A DNA stretch of 34,291 nucleotides from Verrucomicrobiales bacterium. GTDB lineage: Bacteria > Verrucomicrobiota > Verrucomicrobiia > Verrucomicrobiales > DEV007. Positions within the stretch are counted from its first letter, which is position 1. The number at the start of each line of letters is the position of its first letter. The position numbers were made by a program, and so were the translations under genes. Shown here piece after piece: positions 1 through 7,420 of this stretch. The stretch covers positions 1 through 34,291 of the forward strand of contig JABSSQ010000507.1 of the NCBI GenBank assembly GCA_013213905.1. Reading direction: 5' to 3'. A model generated the notes under the pieces. The model was not told the DNA's origin. It worked only from the letters and a program-made list of their open reading frames with translations, and searched no databases.

Positions 1-483
1 ATCGCTCGGAACCTTCAGGATTATCGCGACACTCCTCCATGGAGACGCTTCTTTCTAGCACTGACCCTGAATAGTGTGCATGCAGTCTGCCTCATCCGAC
101 TGCAACAGTGGTGCTATCAACACCGAATACCGACCCTCGTGGTCGCCAAACTGTTGTTCTGGATATTTCGAATCGAGATCAGCAACGAAGCAAGCATTGG
201 GCCCGGGCTGCGATTGCCGCACCCGACCGGCATCATCATTGCCCCGCGATCGACCATCGGTTCAAACTGCGACCTTTACGCCGATACACGGCTTATGCTC
301 GCGAATGGCCATCCTCAAGGCCCTACTCTGAACGATGGAGTCTTCATGGGCGACGGCGCCAAAGCTGTTGGGAAAATTGAGATCGGACAGAATTCTGTCG
401 TTGGTGTTTCAGCCGTTGTCACCAGAAACATTCCTCCAAATGTTAGGGCTGCGGGCATACCCGCTCGGATCTTAAACTCGTGA
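1..483 (+). CDS. serine acetyltransferase-like hexapeptide-repeat acyltransferase (5' partial)
   Basis: The reading frame is open from base 1 to the TGA at 481-483, so the N-terminus lies outside the window; the GTG at 76 is internal to the family and not a convincing start. The visible ~160 residues form a left-handed beta-helix acyltransferase of the CysE/WcaB type: hexapeptide repeats (ASIGPG, IGSNCDLY, VGKIEIGQNSVVG), the LPHPTGIII block that aligns with LDHATGIV of CysE, and the closing AAGIPARI motif. The active-site His of the HATG block is kept, but the Asp before it in CysE is Pro here. CysE-like enzymes in EPS loci usually O-acetylate a sugar or lipid-linked precursor rather than serine. 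With glycosyltransferases starting 16 nt downstream, a polysaccharide O-acetyltransferase is my preferred reading; true serine acetyltransferase is the alternative. Confidence 0.8.
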   Translation: MARNLQDYRDTPPWRRFFLALTLNSVHAVCLIRLQQWCYQHRIPTLVVAKLLFWIFRIEISNEASIGPGLRLPHPTGIIIAPRSTIGSNCDLYADTRLMLANGHPQGPTLNDGVFMGDGAKAVGKIEIGQNSVVGVSAVVTRNIPPNVRAAGIPARILNS

Positions 484-498
484 CCGGCCAGGATTATT

Positions 499-2457
499 AT
501 GAATATTCTCGTTGTTTACCCCTACATTCCTTACCCACTCGACCGCGGCACCTACCAGCGAACTTTTCATCTTCTTAAAGGACTATCCGAACACCATACG
601 GTCGATTTTATTGCCTTAAGCGAGAGCGGAAAAAGGACGGAAAGCCGCTCCGTCTTCGAGGAATTCTGTCGCGAAGTCAGCTTGGTTCCCTTCACCCATC
701 CGAGTTGGGAAAAACTACTACCTGCTCGTCTTTTCCGGACACTACCTTCGACGATTCAACATTGGAAATCGGAAGAGTTGGCCGGCACTATTCGAAAGCA
801 ACTCAAGCGTCACAAATACGATGCCGTTCATGTCTGTGATATCGTTCTCGCTCAGTATTTTCTCAAGGAACATCGGGACATTCAGCTGATCGTCGACCGC
901 AGCCGCGTCGATCTTCAGTTTCAGTTGCAGCAGACTCAAATCTCGATCAGTTCTTTCAAAAACAAGCTGCTCGCTTTCGAAAATATCGCGAAGCTCTGGT
1001 GGTATGAAAAACGAGTCGCCCGCCGAACTCACCGTCAAATCGTTTGCGGCCCGGACGATGCCGTATTCATCAGGAACCACATCAAAAGGAACGCCTCTAC
1101 CACCGTGATACCCAACGGGGTTGACATCGACTATTTCTATCCAGATCCGTCGAAAGGTCGTGACGAGTCACCAACGATCATGTTCTGCGGAGCGATGGAC
1201 TACACGCCGAACTCAGACGCAATCCATTGGTACTTCAATACAATCCATCAGCGAATTCAGAAAACAATCCCGAAGCTGAAAGTCTTCATTGTCGGGCGAG
1301 GCGGCGGTCCTTCGATCGAGAAATACGGGAAGCTTCCCGGCGTCACAGTGACGGGCTCAGTACAGGACGTTCGCCCCTACTATCGTCGATCCTGGCTTCA
1401 AATCGTGCCACTGCGAATCGGAGGTGGCACGCGACTTAAAATCGTGGAGAGCCTTTCCATTGGGACACCCGTTGTCTCAACAACAATCGGCGCACAAGGC
1501 CTCGACCTGGTGCACGGCGAAAACATCCTACTCGCAGACTCAGATACGGAGTTTTCGCAATGCGTGATAGATGCGCTTTCCTCGAGTTTGCTTCGCAAAA
1601 GGCTTCTTGAGAAAGGAATCAAGGAGGCCGAGAAGCGATTTTCGTGGTCGTTTATTTCACGCAAACTCATCACCGCCTATAACCCAGGCAACGACGCATC
1701 CTGCGAGCGTGTCAGCCTTCTCGAGCTGCCCTTTGACAGAATCTCGATGAAAGGCGCTCTGGTCAGAATCTCGGAAATGGTCGAGGCGCGAACACCATGT
1801 CAGATTGCCACCGCCAATGTTGACTTCGTTCTCCAATCCAGGAGAGATTCGGAACTCAAGAAATCCATTGAACAAGCGAAGCTCGTTCTCTGCGACGGGG
1901 CGCCACTCGTTTGGTTGTCACGTTGGTTGCAAAAATCTCTCCCGGAACGAGTCGCGGGATCTGATCTCGCACCCCACCTCCTCGAATTAGCAGAGAGAAA
2001 AGGTTGGAGCATTTACTTCCTCGGGGGCTCTCGTGAAGTCCTCCGTGACGCCATCGGGAACGTCAGGGAGCGCTATCCACGACTGTCGATCGCGGGGTTC
2101 CACTCACCGCCCCATGCGCCTCTGGAGGAGATGGATCACGAAGGCATCGTACGCCGGATCAAAAAGACGAAACCGGACCTGCTCCTCGTCAGCCTCGGCT
2201 GCCCAAAACAGGAAAAGTGGCTGGCAAGACATCTGGAGAAAACTGAAGTTCCTGTCGGGATTGGTCTGGGCGCTACCGTTGATTTCCTCGCCGGCCACAT
2301 GAAGCGGGCACCACTATGGATGAGGCAAAGTGGATTGGAGTGGGTTTTCCGGTTAGCCCAGGAACCACGCAGGTTGGTTCATCGTTACGCGGCAGACTTT
2401 TCTTTTTTCTTCTCGGCCGTGGTGGAAACGCTGTTCAAAAAACCCGACCACATTTGA
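499..2457 (+). CDS. bifunctional GT4-GT26 glycosyltransferase fusion (exosortase-locus type)
   Basis: The 652-residue protein joins two glycosyltransferases. Residues 1-400 are a GT-B, GT4-type enzyme resembling the PEP-CTERM/exosortase-associated sugar transferase family (TIGR03087): N-terminal VVYPYIPYPLDRG, then IPNGVDIDYFYPD, GAMDYTPN and the donor-site stretch LRIGGGTRLKIVESLSIGTP. Residues ~410-640 are a WecG/TagA/CpsF (GT26) domain: TANVDFV near 437, LCDGAPLVW near 466, LGCPKQEKW near 566 and the late FLAGHMKRAP. GT26 enzymes transfer N-acetylmannosamine-type or glucosyl residues to lipid-linked intermediates on the cytoplasmic membrane face. A fusion suggests two consecutive sugars are added by one polypeptide. 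An AGGA lies about 7 nt before the ATG. The next gene starts 3 nt after the stop, so they are probably co-transcribed. Acceptor and donor sugars cannot be read from sequence. Confidence 0.9.
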   Translation: MNILVVYPYIPYPLDRGTYQRTFHLLKGLSEHHTVDFIALSESGKRTESRSVFEEFCREVSLVPFTHPSWEKLLPARLFRTLPSTIQHWKSEELAGTIRKQLKRHKYDAVHVCDIVLAQYFLKEHRDIQLIVDRSRVDLQFQLQQTQISISSFKNKLLAFENIAKLWWYEKRVARRTHRQIVCGPDDAVFIRNHIKRNASTTVIPNGVDIDYFYPDPSKGRDESPTIMFCGAMDYTPNSDAIHWYFNTIHQRIQKTIPKLKVFIVGRGGGPSIEKYGKLPGVTVTGSVQDVRPYYRRSWLQIVPLRIGGGTRLKIVESLSIGTPVVSTTIGAQGLDLVHGENILLADSDTEFSQCVIDALSSSLLRKRLLEKGIKEAEKRFSWSFISRKLITAYNPGNDASCERVSLLELPFDRISMKGALVRISEMVEARTPCQIATANVDFVLQSRRDSELKKSIEQAKLVLCDGAPLVWLSRWLQKSLPERVAGSDLAPHLLELAERKGWSIYFLGGSREVLRDAIGNVRERYPRLSIAGFHSPPHAPLEEMDHEGIVRRIKKTKPDLLLVSLGCPKQEKWLARHLEKTEVPVGIGLGATVDFLAGHMKRAPLWMRQSGLEWVFRLAQEPRRLVHRYAADFSFFFSAVVETLFKKPDHI

Positions 2458-2460
2458 TCG

Positions 2461-3651
2461 ATGAAAATTGCTCTCTCCACCAGCGTGATCGATCGCGGCA
2501 AATCAGGTGTCGCCCGCTATGTCATCGAAATCACGAAAGCCATCCTGCACCGCCTCGGAACGGATCAGTTTATCCTGTTCGTTCTTGAAGACGACCTGCC
2601 GCTTTTTGCTTTTGCTGAGAAAAAAGCAACGATTGTCCCGGTCAAAGAAATCTGGCGTCGTCCGGTTCTGAATATCGTCTGGCACCAGATGGTCCTGCCC
2701 CGGCTACTGAGTCGTCATCGAGTCGACCTGCTGCATGTTCCCAGCTATCGCCGCATGGTCTGGCATGCGCCATGTCGAAAAGTGGCAACCATACACGACC
2801 TCGCCCCTTTCAGGCTCAGCGGAAAGTATGACTTCCTCCGCATGATCTATGGCCGCTATGCTGCCAGAGCACTCGCCCGTCGGCAGGATGCTATTCTCAC
2901 GGTCAGCAACTACACTGCCTCCGACATCGAAGTGTTCTTCGGTATTCCGAAGGACAGAATTCACGTTGCCTTTAACGGACTCGATCACGAACGCTTTTAC
3001 CCACGCACCGCGCACGGATCTCAAGTCGGTCGCAATCTATACTTCCTATATGTTTCGAGGCTGGAACATCCGGCCAAAAATCACGTTCGCCTGATCAAAT
3101 CTTTTAACCACTTCAAAGACACCACCGGTTCGAAGTGGAAGCTGGTTCTCGCGGGTGGCGACTGGCATGGCTCAGAGATCATCAAAACATCGGCCAGAAA
3201 CTCACCGCATGCCTCATCCATCGAGCTCCCGGGTTTTGTCCCGGACCAAGAGCTTCCCGAGTTATACCGAAATGCAGGCGCTATGGTCTACCCCTCACTG
3301 TTTGAAGGCTTCGGGCTGCCTCCCGTTGAAGCCATGGCCTGCGGCTGCCCGGTGATCAGTTCAGACCGCGGATCGCTTCCTGAAATTACAGGCAAGGCCG
3401 CCCTGCTCGTCAATCCCAACTCAGCACGTGAGCTCGAGTCAGCGATGACTCGGATTGCTACCGAGGCATCTCTGCGAAATGACCTCACGAGCCTTGGAGT
3501 CGAACGCTCGCGATGCTTCGACTGGAACACAGCCGCGGAGGTTACCTTAAAGGTTTTCCGAGCAAACTTGAAGCCTCCAATTGGGGGGATTGAGGAGAAT
3601 CTCTCTCAATCGCATGCTCACACGAGCAAACCACCATGCCTTCCCCTGTAG
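2461..3651 (+). CDS. GT4-family glycosyltransferase
   Basis: A 396-residue GT-B glycosyltransferase of family GT4, expected to work on the cytoplasmic side on a lipid-linked glycan. The N-terminal domain begins MKIALSTSVIDRGKSGVARY, the glycine-rich acceptor-side loop typical of mannosyl/rhamnosyltransferases. The donor domain shows YVSRLEHPAKNHVRLI and the E-x7-E block YPSLFEGFGLPPVEAMACG followed by SLPEITGKAALLVNP. Length is normal for the family. It starts 3 nt after the previous stop and its last 16 nt overlap the following gene. The C-terminal ~25 residues after the catalytic core (Pro/His/Ser-rich) look unconserved, and the DNA encoding them carries a palindrome described separately. 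The ATG at 2461 is the natural start because the Rossmann beta-strand begins directly at residue 2. Sugar specificity is unknown. Confidence 0.9.
   Translation: MKIALSTSVIDRGKSGVARYVIEITKAILHRLGTDQFILFVLEDDLPLFAFAEKKATIVPVKEIWRRPVLNIVWHQMVLPRLLSRHRVDLLHVPSYRRMVWHAPCRKVATIHDLAPFRLSGKYDFLRMIYGRYAARALARRQDAILTVSNYTASDIEVFFGIPKDRIHVAFNGLDHERFYPRTAHGSQVGRNLYFLYVSRLEHPAKNHVRLIKSFNHFKDTTGSKWKLVLAGGDWHGSEIIKTSARNSPHASSIELPGFVPDQELPELYRNAGAMVYPSLFEGFGLPPVEAMACGCPVISSDRGSLPEITGKAALLVNPNSARELESAMTRIATEASLRNDLTSLGVERSRCFDWNTAAEVTLKVFRANLKPPIGGIEENLSQSHAHTSKPPCLPL
3574..3590. promoter_or_regulatory. palindromic element CCTCC-AATT-GGGGGG upstream of the export fusion gene
   Basis: An imperfect inverted repeat, CCTCCAATTGGGGGGAT, lies about 45 nt before the ATG at 3636, inside the unconserved tail of the preceding glycosyltransferase. 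It matches the element at 7371 in 15 of 17 positions, including the whole ATTGGGGGGAT half. Its placement before an export gene suggests an operator or a 5'-leader hairpin. That function is inference; the repeat itself is seen directly. Confidence 0.5.
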
Positions 3652-6623
3652 CATTAACCGGGCATCACTCGCATCAAGAAAAACACGATGCGGCTGCTCT
3701 TCGTTCATCAGAATCCCAGTCAATCGGCTCCCATCGGGGGATTGCGCTGCCCTTCGATCTTCTTAAAATTGTTGACTTGATCTTCGCTAAACGATGGTAT
3801 GTGCTCGCGGCCGGGATGGTAGGAGCCACCCTTCTCGGCATTTTCGCTTTCCTCCGGGTGGAAACACGACATACCGCGACAGCCCAGTTGATTAAACTCG
3901 CTCCCCAGAACTCCCTTCGCCAGAGCGAACAAGGCGACCCCTACACCCCCCGCGAAATGACAATCCCTAACATGGTGTCAATCATGTGGTCGAGACGCGT
4001 CATTGAAGGAGCAGTCGAACGACTCTCCGGCTCCGTAAATGAGGTCATGCTTCGCAAAGGCCTCTCCGTTAATCCTGAACGAAACACAGACATCATTCAC
4101 GTTTCCATCAACTCCGACAAGGATCGTAAAACTTCACTCGCCACCCTCGATGCTTACATCGACGAAGTGCTTGAGTTTTCCCGCCAGATTCAGCAACACG
4201 ACGCCGGAGCTATGGTTAAACTGCTCAGTAAGGAGATCGATCATACAGATCAGGAAATCGACCGGCTCAACCTCCAGCTTCTCACCTATTCGAAGAAAGA
4301 AGGCATCGTCAACCCTGACAAACAGACCGATTCTCTACTTGGCGAAATAGCAAACTTGAACCTGCGTTACCACGAAATTCGACTCGATTATGAAACTCTT
4401 GATTTGAGAATTGGCGAGATCGAAAGCGAACTCTCAAAAGTGAGCCCGGTTGCAGCAAAGCTTCACGATGCCCGCGAAAACCTCGCCACCATGCGCCTTC
4501 GCTACACCGAAGAACACCCCACCTTGCAAAACGCAATCGCGGCAGTAGCCGCTCTCGAAGCAGAGGTAGAAGCTGAAATGGCCGCGCCAGTTCCTGCCGG
4601 CCCTCCCCGACCGGGTGAAAACACCATCGCCGAAAGCCTCTATCTGGACCTCGTCATGCTGCGCGGTGAGAAGCGGGCTCTCGCCGAACAGCTCATCAGG
4701 CTGAGCGAAGTCCGTGTCGAAGTCGACGAGCGACTTAATCAACTGCCAAGAAAGACAATCGAAATCGCACGAATCCAAGCCAAGAAAAGGGCGACAGAAA
4801 CCTCACAGAATCTCCTCGCAGCACGCCTGCGCGAAGCCATGCTGGTGGAGAAAAGCGCTGAAGGCACCTTTCGCCTGCTCTCCAAGGACCGTCTCAACGA
4901 TGTCAGGGTCATCTCCCCGATGCAGAAAACTATTATCGCCGCTGGCGCAGGCTTCGCCGGAGGTGCCGGGATCATCTGCCTGATGGTCATATTTTCCGCC
5001 CTGGCCAGCCCAACAGTTGGTTCAGCTCATGGCCTCAAGCGCTTGTCTAAACTTCCTCTTCTGGGCAAAGCCGAACAGAAAATCCTCGATGATCCCGGAC
5101 AGCGCAAAAAATGGGCATTCAATTCGTGGACCACGCTTTCCCCCCAATTGAAGAGACGGTCGACAGAGCATGCCATTCTTTGTGGAATTATCTGCGAAAC
5201 GAACAGCTTTATACCCCGCCTACTCACGGAAGCTGCCGCGAGACGAGGAGCTTCTGCCCTCCTCATTTCCCAAGAAAAATCAAAGCACTCCATTGATCTT
5301 GAGTGGGCCATCAATAATTTGGATAAAACCGTAAAAACACTAACTGAACAACCAGAACAAATCTTGAATCTTCACCTGGGGAGCCAATGGTCCTGGAACA
5401 CGGACCAAAGAAAGCGCCTCAAAGAAGCTCTGCAGAATTGGGAAGACTACGGCCGACTGGTAATCTTTATTGAATTGTCAGACCCGGGGGCGCCCGAAGC
5501 TCTCCTGGTCTCAGAGGATCTTCCAAATCTGATTTGGGTAGCACGCAGCGAAAGTGATGCCGCAGTCATCTCCGAGCAAATTCGTCTTTACCGCTCCGCG
5601 GGTTGCTCCCTCTCTGGAACTCTGCTCGAATCAGCACCGAGCTACCGACTCTCCGTTTTGAAGCATTTTGAGAAATTCCTCGCTGCTGTCACTATCAGCC
5701 TGACCTCCCTGATCTCTATTCCGGAAGCAACTGCCTCGGATCTATGCCTTCTGGGTCCCGGAGACAAAGTGAATATCAATTTTGTCGGCGCCCCTGAGTT
5801 ATCCAGAGCAGGGGTCACGATCGGTCCGGACGGAACCCTGACCTACCTGCAGGCCCAATCGATCTCCGCGTCCGGTCTCAGTATCGACGGCCTTCGCAAA
5901 GTGCTGAACTTCGAGCTTCGTGAATACTACCAAAACGCCCGCATCTCGGTGACCCCGCTTCTCTTCCGGAGCAACCGGGCTTACGTGTTGGGCAAAATCG
6001 TCAAGAAAGGAGCCGTGCCTCTCGACCGCCCTATGAGGATTACGGATCTGGTCGCTGCAGCCGGAGGCCTTGAGACCGGTTTGTTTCAGCAGAATACCGT
6101 GGAATTGGCCGATCTTCGGCGAAGCTTTCTGGTGCGTCAAGGCGAAAAACTCAGTGTCGACTTCGAAGCCCTGTTCTTCAAAGGAGACATGAGTCAGAAC
6201 TATTTTGTCCAGAGTGGAGACTATCTTTACTTCCCCTCAGCAAACTCCAACGAAATTCACGTTTTCGGAAACGTCAAAATGCAGGGAACTCAGGGCCTGC
6301 TTGCCCACACATCCGTCCACAGTGCCATTGCCCAGGCAGGGGGATTCACCGAAAAAGCCTACCGAAACAAAGTTCTCGTGATTCGGGGATCGCTCGAATT
6401 CCCACAAACTTTCGTGGTCGATATGGACGCGATTCTCGCAGGCAAAGAGGTTGGTTTTCAATTGGAGCCCAAAGACATCGTCTACATTGCTGACCATCCG
6501 TGGGCTCGAGCAGAAGAACTTCTCGCCATGGCAATCGACACCTTTTGCCGCGGTGCGGTCTCATCTTGGGCCGGACTCAACGTCGGGCCTTTCATCTACA
6601 ACCCCATTCTCCCCCAACGTTAA
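3636..6623 (+). CDS. PCP (Wzz/Wzc-like) - degenerate BY-kinase - OPX (Wza-like) fusion protein
   Basis: This 995-residue protein combines machinery usually split between two or three proteins. After a short cytosolic tail, TM1 (about 53-75, RWYVLAAGMVGATLLGIFAF) leads into a periplasmic Wzz/coiled-coil region rich in Glu/Leu heptads (about 180-420). TM2 follows (about 431-455). Residues ~510-670 have the outline of a BY-kinase (CpsD/Wzc) domain but lack a Walker A GKS/T loop, the DxPP-type Walker B and a C-terminal Tyr cluster, so it is probably inactive. A third hydrophobic stretch with a signal-peptide-like end (LKHFEKFLAAVTISL...PEATAS, 675-701) precedes an OPX domain (702-995) starting LLGPGDKVNINFVGAPELS with SLBB-like repeats. 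The topology is consistent: the OPX part would be periplasmic. ATG 3636 is the only in-frame ATG before TM1. Expected role: chain-length control and export of the EPS. Confidence 0.88.
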   Translation: MPSPVALTGHHSHQEKHDAAALRSSESQSIGSHRGIALPFDLLKIVDLIFAKRWYVLAAGMVGATLLGIFAFLRVETRHTATAQLIKLAPQNSLRQSEQGDPYTPREMTIPNMVSIMWSRRVIEGAVERLSGSVNEVMLRKGLSVNPERNTDIIHVSINSDKDRKTSLATLDAYIDEVLEFSRQIQQHDAGAMVKLLSKEIDHTDQEIDRLNLQLLTYSKKEGIVNPDKQTDSLLGEIANLNLRYHEIRLDYETLDLRIGEIESELSKVSPVAAKLHDARENLATMRLRYTEEHPTLQNAIAAVAALEAEVEAEMAAPVPAGPPRPGENTIAESLYLDLVMLRGEKRALAEQLIRLSEVRVEVDERLNQLPRKTIEIARIQAKKRATETSQNLLAARLREAMLVEKSAEGTFRLLSKDRLNDVRVISPMQKTIIAAGAGFAGGAGIICLMVIFSALASPTVGSAHGLKRLSKLPLLGKAEQKILDDPGQRKKWAFNSWTTLSPQLKRRSTEHAILCGIICETNSFIPRLLTEAAARRGASALLISQEKSKHSIDLEWAINNLDKTVKTLTEQPEQILNLHLGSQWSWNTDQRKRLKEALQNWEDYGRLVIFIELSDPGAPEALLVSEDLPNLIWVARSESDAAVISEQIRLYRSAGCSLSGTLLESAPSYRLSVLKHFEKFLAAVTISLTSLISIPEATASDLCLLGPGDKVNINFVGAPELSRAGVTIGPDGTLTYLQAQSISASGLSIDGLRKVLNFELREYYQNARISVTPLLFRSNRAYVLGKIVKKGAVPLDRPMRITDLVAAAGGLETGLFQQNTVELADLRRSFLVRQGEKLSVDFEALFFKGDMSQNYFVQSGDYLYFPSANSNEIHVFGNVKMQGTQGLLAHTSVHSAIAQAGGFTEKAYRNKVLVIRGSLEFPQTFVVDMDAILAGKEVGFQLEPKDIVYIADHPWARAEELLAMAIDTFCRGAVSSWAGLNVGPFIYNPILPQR
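5658..5660 (+). other. possible internal TTG start for a free OPX protein
   Basis: This in-frame TTG would begin a polypeptide with a textbook signal peptide: a basic n-region (KHFEK), a 14-residue hydrophobic core, then PEATAS before the OPX domain. No convincing Shine-Dalgarno sequence precedes it (only GAG about 16 nt upstream), so internal initiation is a possibility, not a call. The alternative is signal-peptidase cleavage of the fusion, or no processing. Confidence 0.25.
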
Positions 6624-6681
6624 CCGGATGACGCATCTAATTCATAGTGGCGATTCGGCGGTGAGGCGTCTAAGCTTTCAC

Positions 6682-7353
6682 ATGTCCGACTCGGAATCCA
6701 TGAGCAGCGACCGTATCCTCAGGATCGGGATCATCGAAGACGATCCCACCCTGCGCCTTTTCGTCACCCGCTTGATCGAAAAGCGTCCCGAGACTTTCAA
6801 ACTTCTCGGCGCCTGGGAAACAGCCGAGGATGCTGTCAAACCCTGCCTCAATGAGAAGCCCGATGTGGTCGTCGTCGATCTTGAGCTACCGGGGGTCTCC
6901 GGTATTGAGTGGATCAACGAGATCTCACCTCATCTGCTCAACACTGCTTTCGTCGTCCTTACCGTTCACGACGCTCCCAAGAAAGTTTTTTCGGCACTTC
7001 GCGCGGGAGCGAGTGGCTACCTCTTGAAGACGTCCAGCCCCGCCGAAATTGCCGATGGCATTCTGCAAGCCGCTGAAGGTGGTGCTCCTTTGAGCCAGGA
7101 TATTGCTCGGCTCGTCATTCAGTCTTTCCAGGAACCGGTCGAGAAAAAGAAGAAGGAGATCCCCGGGCTAACCCCCCGGGAAAGCCAGATCCTTGAGCTC
7201 CTTGCCGAAGGTCTTGTTCCCAAAGAAGTCGGTTACAAGCTGCACATCAGCTACGAGACCGTCAGGGACTACCTCAAATCGGTGTATCGTAAACTTCACG
7301 TGAGATCGCGCACCGAAGCGGTGATCAAGTATCTCCAATACACCGACGAGTGA
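6682..7353 (+). CDS. NarL/LuxR-family response regulator (orphan)
   Basis: A 223-residue two-component response regulator. The receiver domain (about 13-130) shows the acidic pair E19-D20, phospho-acceptor D66 in VVVDLELPG, T94 in VLTVHD and K116 in YLLKTSS, so it looks phosphorylatable. A LuxR-type helix-turn-helix follows (about 160-218): LTPRESQILELLAEG, then VGYKLHISYETVRDYLKSVYRKL. No histidine kinase is adjacent. I chose the ATG at 6682; ATG 6700 is also possible. The longer open frame back to 6451 overlaps the previous gene and adds unconserved residues. It sits between the two OPX-encoding genes, so control of EPS export is the natural inference; the palindromes at 3574, 7371 and 11404 are candidate binding sites. 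Confidence 0.9.
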   Translation: MSDSESMSSDRILRIGIIEDDPTLRLFVTRLIEKRPETFKLLGAWETAEDAVKPCLNEKPDVVVVDLELPGVSGIEWINEISPHLLNTAFVVLTVHDAPKKVFSALRAGASGYLLKTSSPAEIADGILQAAEGGAPLSQDIARLVIQSFQEPVEKKKKEIPGLTPRESQILELLAEGLVPKEVGYKLHISYETVRDYLKSVYRKLHVRSRTEAVIKYLQYTDE

Positions 7354-7370
7354 CGCGCCTGTCGCTTCAT

Positions 7371-7387
7371 CCCCCTATTGGGGGGAT
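7371..7387. promoter_or_regulatory. palindromic element CCCCC-TATT-GGGGGG upstream of the OPX lipoprotein gene
   Basis: CCCCCTATTGGGGGGAT is a perfect 5-bp inverted repeat with a 4-base centre, in the 67-bp spacer between the response-regulator stop (7353) and the ATG at 7421. It agrees with the element at 3574 in 15 of 17 bases. There is no T-tract after it, so a terminator is unlikely. A regulator-binding site or leader hairpin is inferred. Confidence 0.55.
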
Positions 7388-7420
7388 AGTCTCCACGCTG
7401 CGAACGAGTGACCCTGTCGC

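Noticed and set aside
7354-7420. The C5-TATT-G6 palindrome as a terminator for the response-regulator gene
   Set aside because: The stem is only 5 bp and no T-tract follows; near-identity with the element at 3574 suggests a different role.
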